Source: Maricaulis sp. (GTDB lineage: Bacteria > Pseudomonadota > Alphaproteobacteria > Caulobacterales > Maricaulaceae). Taken from it: a stretch of DNA of 34,871 nucleotides. The stretch spans positions 1 to 34,871 of the forward strand of contig NZ_JASBRW010000002.1 of the NCBI RefSeq assembly GCF_030149235.1. Direction: 5' to 3'. A program made the translations under genes and the position numbers. Positions 8,266 to 17,318 of this stretch are shown in pieces (the stretch's first letter is position 1; each line of letters opens with the position of its first letter). Below the pieces are notes generated by a model. The model saw nothing but the letters and a program-made list of their open reading frames with translations. It was not told the origin of the DNA and did not search any database.

Positions 8266-8763
8266 CTAGGCGAAACTCCGCCGCCGGCGCCAGAGCAGGG
8301 CCAAAAGTACCACCTCCGCGCTGAAACTGAACATCCAGGTCGCCGAGGCGTCGAACTGGGTGTTCGGGGCGAGCAGGACGTAATCCATCAGATTGGCAAT
8401 CAGTCCGGCCATGGCCACGGGCAGTACCTGGGACTTGCGCAACAGGAGCAAGACCAGGATCAGCAGCTTTGTCAGCCACCAGATGTAGAATGCCGCCACG
8501 CTGAGCGGGCTGAGGACCTCGGTGAAGGCATAGGCATCGAAAGGCAGCAGACCCCGTGGCCAGACCTGCAAGCGCACCGCAATGTCGAGCACGGCCCAGA
8601 AACTCGAGTAAACGAGCAGCCCCGCCAGGACAGTCACCAAGGCGAAAGTCTCGATCCGGTAGCGGTTTAGCGGCGAATGGGACGGTGAAGACACGCAGGA
8701 ACTCGCTGTTTGGTTTTCTCCCGTAACAACATAGCCTGCTTCGCGTCGCGGGCCAGCCCGCAC
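8266..8763 (-). CDS. Four-helix membrane protein, unknown function
   Basis: The frame codes for up to 165 residues. The well-supported part begins near residue 30 (about 8676) with four hydrophobic segments and ends in a basic tail (WRRRRSFA). The N-terminal 25 residues look unlike the rest; an in-frame GTG at 8694 may be the true start, but neither start has a convincing ribosome site. No family recognised. It diverges from the acidic protein gene at 8859. Confidence 0.5.
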   Translation of the reverse strand: MRAGPRREAGYVVTGENQTASSCVSSPSHSPLNRYRIETFALVTVLAGLLVYSSFWAVLDIAVRLQVWPRGLLPFDAYAFTEVLSPLSVAAFYIWWLTKLLILVLLLLRKSQVLPVAMAGLIANLMDYVLLAPNTQFDASATWMFSFSAEVVLLALLWRRRRSFA

Positions 8764-8858
8764 AACAAATTCGCCTGCGAGGAGAGTCGCGGTGCGTTCC
8801 TCCCCAACCTGAATTAACTGTAATCTCCAACTTCGAGGTCCTGGGGGGACTGACTGAT

Positions 8859-9200
8859 ATGCGTATCCTGGCTTTTATCCTGCTGGCGGCCCTGGCCGGC
8901 GGCATTGCCTTCACCACCATGATGACCGAGGTCGACACGCTCGAGGGCGAAGCGACCGAGGCTGTTGAAACCGAAGCGGTCGAAACGGAAGCTCCGGCTG
9001 AAGACGCGGGCGACGCCGCAGCCGCAGTCGCTGCCGCTGACGGAGTCGATGACGCTGTCGAGGCGGTCACCGATGCGGTCGATGCCACCGCCGATGACGC
9101 CGCGGATGACGCGGGCGACATGATGGACGACATGGCCGACGACGCCGAAGACGTCCTCGAGGACGCCGTGGAAGACGCGGCTCCGGACGGCGACGAGTAA
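8859..9200 (+). CDS. Small exported or membrane-anchored protein, extremely acidic and Ala-rich
   Basis: A 113-residue protein. After a hydrophobic N-terminus (residues 3-20) the remaining 91 residues contain 36 Asp/Glu and not one Lys, Arg or His. The first part is Glu-rich with repeated V-E-T-E-A units, the second Asp/Ala/Met-rich (DDAGDMMDDMADDAED). The hydrophobic stretch lacks a lipobox and could be a signal peptide or an anchor. Such a chain would be disordered or helical and could bind cations. A G-run (ctggggggac) serves as ribosome site. A strong hairpin terminator follows. The opposite strand is also open here, but only because of the codon composition. Confidence 0.65.
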   Translation: MRILAFILLAALAGGIAFTTMMTEVDTLEGEATEAVETEAVETEAPAEDAGDAAAAVAAADGVDDAVEAVTDAVDATADDAADDAGDMMDDMADDAEDVLEDAVEDAAPDGDE

Positions 9201-9229
9201 GTCGCTCATCCACATCCGGAAATGACGAA

Positions 9230-9262
9230 CCGCCGGTCTGTTCCCGGACCGGCGGCTCTGAT
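9230..9262 (+). terminator. Terminator after the acidic protein gene
   Basis: CCGCCGGTC (9230-9238) pairs perfectly with GACCGGCGG (9247-9255) around an 8-nt loop, and is followed by a T-containing stretch (ctctgattgtt). It lies 30 bp after the stop codon. Confidence 0.65.
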
Positions 9263-9335
9263 TGTTGCGATTTATGGGTTCGGCCTGGATCGGGGGCACG
9301 CCCCTAGACCCGTTGTCGCTTGGCCATGAAAAGCG

Positions 9336-9410
9336 TCAGGCGCGCAGGACTGCCTTTGCGTCCACACACTTTTCCGACCCAAGACCCAAACCGGTAAAAC
9401 CACTGATCAT
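9336..9410 (-). CDS. Possible 24-residue small protein or leader peptide
   Basis: An ATG at 9410 opens a 24-codon frame (starts MISGFTGLGLG, ends AKAVLRA) that is preceded by AAAGGAGGTGATC, a near-perfect complement of the 16S rRNA 3' end, 7 nt from the start when measured from GGAGG. Such a ribosome site is far better than those of neighbouring genes. Eight bases after its stop, a 7-codon frame (MAKRQRV, 9304-9327) follows, then a short GC palindrome (GGGGC/GCCCC, 9293-9304). I do not recognise the peptide; it has one Cys and no membrane segment. It could be a small protein or a regulatory leader. Support comes only from the ribosome site and layout. Confidence 0.45.
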   Translation of the reverse strand: MISGFTGLGLGSEKCVDAKAVLRA

Positions 9411-9412
9411 CG

Positions 9413-9449
9413 GATCACCTCCTTTCGCTTGTTGATGTTGGAAAGGAGG
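9413..9449 (-). promoter_or_regulatory. SD / anti-SD hairpin in front of the small ORF
   Basis: On the minus strand CCTCCTTTC (9441-9449) is followed 14 nt later by its exact complement GAAAGGAGG (9418-9426), which contains the Shine-Dalgarno of the 24-codon frame. In RNA this 9-bp stem would bury the ribosome site. A possible promoter lies directly upstream: TTGCCGC, then GCTAGCCT (resembling the alphaproteobacterial housekeeping TTGACGS...GCTANAWC). If transcription starts just after that -10, part of the anti-SD arm would be missing from the RNA. Confidence 0.5.
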
Positions 9450-9535
9450 CTAGCACGTCTTGCCGCCGCGGCAAGCGGCGGGGCCGCCCGCGGGAGAGGC
9501 CGGAGGCCGTGTCACACAGCCCTCGGCCCTTTGCC

Positions 9536-9901
9536 CTAGTCGCGCCGCTCAGCCGTCCAGGCCATCAGGAAATCCCGCCCGGTCGACAGGGTCTGACCCT
9601 CAAACACGCCGTCCGGCCCCAACCGCCCCGAGGTCGCATAGGGTCCGCTGCCATCCGACGTAATCACGGTGATGACCCAGTCCTCGCCGCGCCGCGTATA
9701 GCGTCCGCTTTCAAACCCGCTTTGATAAAACGCACCCGCCAGCGTCCCGTCTTCATTGACCGCCGTGATCTCCATCACCGTGACCGAGGGCGGCGCATCG
9801 GGGCTGAAATACAGCGCCACATCCCAGGTGCCGAGCAGGTCCTCGGCGGCAGGTTCGGGTTGGGCAATGAAGGTGCTGGCGAGGGCGAGGAGTGTGATCA
9901 T
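9536..9901 (-). CDS. Small exported protein, unknown function
   Basis: A 121-residue protein with a short signal peptide (MITLLALASTFIAQ), followed by a beta-rich domain beginning LLGTWDVALYF and ending MAWTAERRD. The opening L-x-G-T-W pattern and the length recall small lipocalin-like or beta-barrel domains, but I cannot name a family. No obvious ribosome site precedes the ATG, which is the only reasonable start. It diverges from the phosphatase gene at 9985, with 83 bp between starts. Confidence 0.6.
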   Translation of the reverse strand: MITLLALASTFIAQPEPAAEDLLGTWDVALYFSPDAPPSVTVMEITAVNEDGTLAGAFYQSGFESGRYTRRGEDWVITVITSDGSGPYATSGRLGPDGVFEGQTLSTGRDFLMAWTAERRD

Positions 9902-9984
9902 AGGGCGAGACTAGCACAGCAAACGCCCCTGTCTTCAACCACAGCGCCGGGTTATGTTTTCTTCCGACAATCAAGGGGGACATC

Positions 9985-10677
9985 ATGACCTGCAATCCGT
10001 TCACCATGCTGCACCGCGCCGGCGCCTTTATCGCCCTGCTGGGCACCATCATCGCCATCAGCACGGTGCCGGCCCTTGCCCAGGGCGCGCCGACCCAGGC
10101 ACTGATCGACCAGCTCAATGCGCGCGGTGAGCTGATCGAGAAGCTCCAGGCCGGCGGCTATGTCATGCTGATCCGCCATGAGCGTACCGAAGTCCCTTCG
10201 CGTGCCGATGATTACGCCCAGGCGCCCGGCGAATGCCGCGCCCAGCGCAATCTCTCCGTCGCCGGTATTGCCAGCGCCCAGGAGACCGGCGTCAATCTGC
10301 GCGCCCTGGGCATTGAAACCGCCCGGGTCATCTCCAGCCCGATGTGCCGCAGCACCGAGACCGCCCGCTTCGTCTTCGGTGTCGGGTATGAAACCGATCT
10401 GCGCCTGCTGCACCACGACCCTCGCGGCGAGCGCAATCTCGATGTCGCCACGGCGGAGATGCTCGACCTGCTGAGCGAACTCGCCCCGGAAATGGATAAT
10501 GGCAATATCGCCCTCATCAGCCATGGCGGCACGATTTTCCGCGTCACCGGCCTCTTGCTCTCGGAAGGTGAGACCGTGGTCCTGCGCCTTGATGAGAACG
10601 GCGGCTTCACCGTGGAAGGCCATTTCATGGGCGGCGATTTCGGCCGCAATGCCCGTATGGCAATCGACGCCGGCTAG
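9985..10677 (+). CDS. Exported histidine phosphatase superfamily protein
   Basis: A 230-residue protein with a signal peptide (about residues 1-33, cleavage near ALAQG). The phosphohistidine motif RHE is at residues 64-66 (most members have RHG or RHA), SSPMCRSTETA is the second conserved block, and the second catalytic His is in ISHGGTIF. These define a phosphoglycerate-mutase-like fold working in the periplasm, probably a phosphatase of unknown substrate. A good ribosome site (caaggggg) precedes the ATG. It is followed in the same direction, 67 bp on, by the Cys-rich exported protein. Confidence 0.82.
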   Translation: MTCNPFTMLHRAGAFIALLGTIIAISTVPALAQGAPTQALIDQLNARGELIEKLQAGGYVMLIRHERTEVPSRADDYAQAPGECRAQRNLSVAGIASAQETGVNLRALGIETARVISSPMCRSTETARFVFGVGYETDLRLLHHDPRGERNLDVATAEMLDLLSELAPEMDNGNIALISHGGTIFRVTGLLLSEGETVVLRLDENGGFTVEGHFMGGDFGRNARMAIDAG

Positions 10678-10744
10678 GCCATAAAACGCGTGCCCAGCCG
10701 GTTGATGACCGCTAGGCTGATCATTCGACCTCGAGGACACACCA

Positions 10745-11365
10745 ATGATCCAGTCTCTCACCCTGACCGCGGGCCTCTTGATGGCGGTGCTGGTCCAGAC
10801 CGGCGATCCCGTCACCACCGAGACCGTGCCGCGCCAGCTCATCTCGCTGGACGGTGCCGCTGCCGAGGCGGTGATCGCCCAGGCCAGGGCCGAGGTCTGC
10901 GGCGAGGGCCCGTGCGATTATGTCTTCACCAATGCGGCCGAGATCGCCGGCTCGATGTGCTGGAATGATGAGGAAGCGGCGCAGCTTTACTGCCGCGGCG
11001 CCGTTGTCGGCACGCAGGCCGAGGGCTGTGAGCCCGGACCGGGCGGGGCGCTTTATGATTGCTGGACGCACGAAATGATGGAGGGCTCGGTCAGCGCTGC
11101 CCTTACCGATGACCCCCGGCTCGCCACCGGTGAGCTTCACTGGATGAGCTATGACCGGGGCGGTGATGGCGTTTATGACATCCTGGAATCGGCCTATTGC
11201 GCCCAGCCGCCAGAAGGCGCCTGTACCCGGATCTACAATATCGGCGTCATCTCCCGCCCGGATAGCGACGCCTATTCGCTGATCTTCGAGCATTGCTGGG
11301 ACGATGCCGAAGCCGGGCTCGCCCGCTGCCGCCAGGCCATTATCGGGGTAGCGGGCGAGAACTAG
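10745..11365 (+). CDS. Exported cysteine-rich protein, unknown function
   Basis: A 206-residue protein with a short signal peptide (about residues 1-20). Ten cysteines (52, 57, 72, 83, 95, 106, 152, 160, 184 and 195) suggest up to five disulfides in the periplasm or outside. Many pairs are close (VCGEGPC, GCEPGPGGALYDC, CAQPPEGAC). The rest is acidic, with Trp/Tyr-containing loops. No family recognised. The ATG has gagg upstream. It may share a transcript with the phosphatase gene before it; it converges with the next gene, with 5 bp between stops. Confidence 0.65.
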   Translation: MIQSLTLTAGLLMAVLVQTGDPVTTETVPRQLISLDGAAAEAVIAQARAEVCGEGPCDYVFTNAAEIAGSMCWNDEEAAQLYCRGAVVGTQAEGCEPGPGGALYDCWTHEMMEGSVSAALTDDPRLATGELHWMSYDRGGDGVYDILESAYCAQPPEGACTRIYNIGVISRPDSDAYSLIFEHCWDDAEAGLARCRQAIIGVAGEN

Positions 11366-11370
11366 CCCCC

Positions 11371-11652
11371 TCACCGTCTGGCGAGGTCCTTCAGGAAGGC
11401 CATGCCGTCAAACTCCGGATCCTCCGCATCATCCTCGAGCACGGTATTGACCGAAACGGCCAGGCGGGAGGTTTTGATCCGGTCGAGCAACAGCCCCGCC
11501 GTTTCTGCCGCCTCGCGGCTTTCACGACGGGCCAATTGCTGGCGCATGGCATCATAAAGGCCCTGATAGGCGCGATATTCCATCGCGGCGGCCTCGAACT
11601 GGATTTCAGGCGGCAATCGCACCGTGGGGTATTTCATTCGACGGCGTGGCAT
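11371..11652 (-). CDS. Small basic/helical protein, unknown function
   Basis: A 93-residue protein beginning MPRRRMKYPTVRLPP, with a long helical middle rich in Ala, Arg, Glu and Gln (about 20-65) and an acidic patch (EDDAEDPEFD) near the end. No signal peptide. The ATG at 11652 is preferred because aaaggag lies upstream; the frame could extend to 11676. No family recognised. Confidence 0.55.
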   Translation of the reverse strand: MPRRRMKYPTVRLPPEIQFEAAAMEYRAYQGLYDAMRQQLARRESREAAETAGLLLDRIKTSRLAVSVNTVLEDDAEDPEFDGMAFLKDLARR

Positions 11653-11693
11653 GGGAACTCCTTTTCCAACGCACATCCAGACAGGGGTTCTCG

Positions 11694-11717
11694 CTCGGCC
11701 AGGAGTTCCTGGCCGAG
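11694..11717. repeat. Perfect 11-bp inverted repeat
   Basis: CTCGGCCAGGA and TCCTGGCCGAG face each other across 2 bp. It lies about 40 bp upstream of the small gene starting at 11652, so it could be an operator or a transcript-end hairpin. No T-run follows on either side. Confidence 0.6.
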
Positions 11718-12025
11718 AGGAGAGGACGTGCGGAATGCCGGCCGTGCCGGATCTCTAGTATTTGTTTGTGTGGCATGACCTGGCATCCCGCACGCGGAGC
11801 TTTCCCGGACCGTCGCCGGACCGTGTCCAATCGGGGAAGTAGGAGCGGTCGGTCGTTTAGTGCCGCTGCGACCTCCCTCGACGCCCTGCCGGAGGTGGAT
11901 ACGCGTCACCGCACCCACCGCGGACAGGCTCCGCTGGCTTCCGGGCAATATCGACGTGCACATCGCCTCTCATCCCGGGAGCTGGGGGGATTATCGCCGA
12001 GCGCCACCGACCGGGGATATCTTTC

Positions 12026-12056
12026 CCCTCATCCCGGGCTTGATCCGGGATGAGGG
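12026..12056. repeat. Dispersed palindrome with T-run
   Basis: CCCTCATCCCGG (12026-12037) and CCGGGATGAGGG (12045-12056) form a 12-bp stem with a 7-nt loop (GCTTGAT), then TTTT. Its core (CCCGG, CTTGATC loop, CCGGG) is the type of palindrome scattered through many alphaproteobacterial genomes and also forms P3 of the TPP riboswitch at 16919-16939. A half copy (CTCATCCCGGGA) lies near 11969. Confidence 0.7.
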
Positions 12057-12181
12057 TTTTAGGTGTTGATATCCCACCCCATTTTCCCCCGGATTTATTC
12101 CAAGGCCTGCTGGAGACAAATCCGTCAATGACTCCAGGAACCGCCAGCGCCCAGAGTCATCCACGCCGGGATAACGCCAGG

Positions 12182-12334
12182 CCCCGACATGACGTCGGGG
12201 GAAAGGAATTGTTCGATGTCACAGCGCCCGTCATCCCTGACGCAGGCCCCGCGCAAGCGGGGCGCAGATCAGAGACCTCGATGAACCAGGCTGGGTCCCG
12301 CGTAGCGGGGGAGTGGGTGACGCGGCGAAGCCGC
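12182..12334. repeat. Four successive short hairpins
   Basis: Four inverted repeats follow one another: CCCCGAC/GTCGGGG (12182-12200), GCCCCGC/GCGGGGC (12246-12263), CCCGC/GCGGG (12297-12309) and GCGGC/GCCGC (12322-12334), with loops of 3-5 nt. No coding sense is seen. Confidence 0.5.
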
Positions 12335-12395
12335 CGCTAAAACAATTCCGAACTGGGGAAAACAGGTAGGTGTGCCCGTTCAATCTGGTCGCAAA

Positions 12396-12416
12396 GCGTG
12401 ACGTTGATCGTCACGC
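12396..12416 (-). terminator. Terminator of the astacin gene, overlapping its stop codon
   Basis: GCGTGACG and CGTCACGC form a perfect 8-bp stem with a 5-nt loop, followed on the minus strand by TTTG. The stop codon TGA (12411-12413) is inside the 5' arm. Confidence 0.6.
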
Positions 12417-13913
12417 TCGCCAATAGATCCAGGCCCCTTCGCCACGGCCGATGAAACAGCGCCGGCGATAGCCGCCTTCCTGCACCGCATCAATCAGCCT
12501 GTAGGCATCGCTCATGTCCAGATCGGCGGCGAGAATATAGCTCCGGCGTTCGCCGCTGCGCCTCAGCGTATGCGTTACCCGCCAGCGATTGCGACCATAT
12601 TCGACCGCCGCGAGCGTCAAGGGGTCGAAGGCATCGCAGCGCTCGGACGGCCAAGCGCCTTGCGGTGGTGCATCGTTGACGAAATGCACGACCGGACCCT
12701 GGCTATCATTCAGGCGCACCGAACATTGTTCGTCGATGCCATAATGGCGCATCATGGCGAGAGCGCCACGGGCATTGGCTTCTGCGCCAGCCCCTTCGCC
12801 GAAACGCGCCAGCACGGGAGACCGCATTGGCCGTCTCAGGACCACCGCCCAGCCATCCGCTCGCTCCTCGACAGCGAGGCGGCGTGGACGGAAATTGACG
12901 CATTGCCGCGTGCCATAGGCCTCGGCGATTCCGGCGATATCGAGCGCAGTCAGCCGACCGGTGGGCCCCATCGGCGTGCCGGGCACCAGCGGTTCAAGCG
13001 TGGTGCGCTTATTCCCCTCCGCATCAAGCCGTCCGAAGGCGTCGAACGGGTAATGCATGATCGACTGGTAATCGTAGGGACCGAGCGCGACCACGTGGCG
13101 ATAACGATGGAAATTATGCTCGCGGTTGTCCCGGATATTGTTCCAAATTACGCGTACATGATCGTTCCGGTCCGCGCGTTGCTGTTCGTGCCGGAAGCCG
13201 GCCGCATGCAGGAATTCATGCGCTACAGATCCAGGTCCGCAATCATCCGACAGGCCCAGCGTCTGGCGTCCGCCGCGACGCCCGATGTGGGACCAGCAAC
13301 CGGATCCTTTGTAATTCACATAAATATGGTGACGCTGTGTGGTACGCTCCACCAAGACCAGATCCGTATGGTCGGTGATAAGCGAAATCCCTTCCTCGAT
13401 ATCCGCGCGCAGTTCCGGCGGCAGGTCTTCAGCGAGCTGATAGACCAGGACGCCTCCGGGCCAGCGGAAACGGGTATTATTCTGCACGGCCAGCGGGTTC
13501 TGTACCGTGCGCAAATCGCCATTGTTGGAAGCGGCCTGCTCCGCCGCCAGGATTTCCTCTTCCGTGCCCAGAATGATATCGCCGCCGTGCACGGCATAGC
13601 CGTCGATGATCTCGTAGGGGACCTGCTCGGCTTGCTCATCGCCCGGGAACAGAAAAACGACTTCCCCGGTCCGGCCCGCCGGGCCGAGCTCGTCGAGCCA
13701 GTCGTCATTGTCGAGCACTTCCTGGGGCAGGCGATTCAGCACCGGCAAGGGCTGGGACGGCGAGCGCTGCAAACGCAGGCTGCGCTCACCGTCTTCCGCC
13801 TGGCGAACATCGCGGGCCGGCTCGATCTGCTGGAGCGTATGTCCTGCCTGCGGCGTCAAAACCGCGCTGCCAACCAGCACCGCCAGTCCGATAAGGGTCG
13901 GTGTTCTGATCAT
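12411..13913 (-). CDS. Exported astacin-family (M12A) zinc metalloprotease
   Basis: A 500-residue protein with a signal peptide (about residues 1-24), a pro-like N-terminal region (25-145), an astacin catalytic domain (about 146-325) and a C-terminal region of unknown fold (about 330-500). The zinc motif HEFLHAAGFRHE is at 232-243, giving zinc ligands His232, His236 and His242 and catalytic Glu233. The Met-turn SIMHY contains Met286. Residues GCWSHIGRRGG before the zinc site are also typical of astacins. It probably digests extracellular proteins after pro-region removal. The ATG at 13913 follows a G-rich ribosome site; the frame extends to 13931. It is a single gene ending in the hairpin terminator at 12396-12416. 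Confidence 0.9.
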   Translation of the reverse strand: MIRTPTLIGLAVLVGSAVLTPQAGHTLQQIEPARDVRQAEDGERSLRLQRSPSQPLPVLNRLPQEVLDNDDWLDELGPAGRTGEVVFLFPGDEQAEQVPYEIIDGYAVHGGDIILGTEEEILAAEQAASNNGDLRTVQNPLAVQNNTRFRWPGGVLVYQLAEDLPPELRADIEEGISLITDHTDLVLVERTTQRHHIYVNYKGSGCWSHIGRRGGRQTLGLSDDCGPGSVAHEFLHAAGFRHEQQRADRNDHVRVIWNNIRDNREHNFHRYRHVVALGPYDYQSIMHYPFDAFGRLDAEGNKRTTLEPLVPGTPMGPTGRLTALDIAGIAEAYGTRQCVNFRPRRLAVEERADGWAVVLRRPMRSPVLARFGEGAGAEANARGALAMMRHYGIDEQCSVRLNDSQGPVVHFVNDAPPQGAWPSERCDAFDPLTLAAVEYGRNRWRVTHTLRRSGERRSYILAADLDMSDAYRLIDAVQEGGYRRRCFIGRGEGAWIYWRA

Positions 13914-14118
13914 ATCTGCCCCCGGGTCCAATTGCCTTCCTAGAGTTTATCAGCCCGCCCATCTGCCTCAAGCGAAACTCTGGCTGGGATCCGAACTCTG
14001 TTCGGCGCATTTTGGAGATCAGACATTGGTACGACCTCGACACGCTCAAAGGCCGCAAAATGAGGTCATCCCAGCGAAGGGCTTGATCAAGATAACGATA
14101 CGTGTAGGGGCTAGCCGA

Positions 14119-16867
<2,749 letters not shown>

Positions 16868-16955
16868 GTCCGTTCCTCCGCCGGTTCTAGCCGGATCAGG
16901 TTCAAAGGGTACGTCTCAGTCCCGGATCAAGTCCGGGACGCCCCTCGGCATGTCT
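16868..16955 (-). promoter_or_regulatory. TPP riboswitch (thi-box)
   Basis: On the minus strand the aptamer's conserved segments occur in order: GAGGGGCGT (P2 5' strand, about 16945-16937), an 8-bp P3 hairpin, CTGAGA (J3/2, near 16913-16918), ACGTACCCT (P2 3' strand), GAACCTGATCCGG (P4/P5) and ACCGGCGGAGGA. A P1 can form between CATGCCG (16946-16952) and CGG-A-CATG, which contains the start codon of the next gene. The Shine-Dalgarno GGAGG is inside the aptamer's 3' end, so ligand binding would hide it directly (translational control). It precedes the MBL hydrolase and thiC. Confidence 0.93.
16919..16939 (-). repeat. Dispersed palindrome forming P3 of the TPP riboswitch
   Basis: GTCCCGGA (16919-16926) pairs with TCCGGGAC (16932-16939). 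Read on the minus strand the loop is CTTGA. The same CCCGG-CTTGAT-CCGGG core appears as a stand-alone intergenic palindrome at 12026-12056. Confidence 0.75.
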
Positions 16956-17318
16956 GTGTGGCGAAAATGGACGCGCCCGCTGGCTTTGGCAAGGATGTGA
17001 TCACCGTCACGCCTGCCGGACGGCGATAAGGTTAATATCCCCATCGCCTATCCCGCGACGGGGGCCCTTCACGGGGGAAGGATGTGCCAGGGAGGCGGTG
17101 CGGCGACCGACACACGACTGCGGCGGCCAGGCCCTCACCCAAGGGCCAAACATACCGCGCTGGACGCCGCGATCCCGGTCAGCTGCCTCTGACCGGACGC
17201 CGCACCGCTTCCCGCTTTTTCTGCACGCGCCCATTCGGCCCTCACGAAGCAAACGGGCCGCACAAAGCCAAACGGGCCACTCTGGGAGCAGCCCGCCTGA
17301 CAGGATGATCGCGACCGC
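16956..17318. other. Intergenic region upstream of the thi operon
   Basis: About 360 bp with no supported gene. It must hold the promoter for the riboswitch transcript, but I could not assign clear -35/-10 boxes. A 19-bp imperfect tandem repeat lies near 17240-17279, and a partial gcccttcacgggggaagg palindrome near 17065. Confidence 0.5.
17240..17279. repeat. Imperfect 19-bp tandem repeat
   Basis: Two adjacent copies share AAACGGGCC (17251-17259 and 17270-17278), preceded by gaagc and aaagcc. It lies 40-80 bp after the serine hydrolase stop and may be part of its transcript end. Confidence 0.4.

Larger units (their letters stand above)
11653..12395. other. Gene-poor gap rich in palindromes
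   Basis: About 740 bp without a convincing gene. It contains a series of perfect or near-perfect inverted repeats, annotated separately. Short open frames here lack ribosome sites and are crossed by the palindromes. Confidence 0.6.

Noticed and set aside
8252..9133. A long minus-strand frame rich in Ser/Ala antisense to the acidic protein
   Set aside because: It is the mirror of the Asp/Ala/Glu codons of the plus-strand gene, which has a ribosome site, a hydrophobic N-terminus and a terminator.
9411..9426. Fragment of the 16S rRNA 3' end (GGATCACCTCCTTTC on the plus strand)
   Set aside because: The bases before it do not match 16S rRNA; on the minus strand it is a Shine-Dalgarno correctly spaced before an ATG.
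12050..12340. A 96-codon plus-strand frame in the palindrome-rich gap
   Set aside because: It is crossed by several hairpins, has no ribosome site and resembles no protein.
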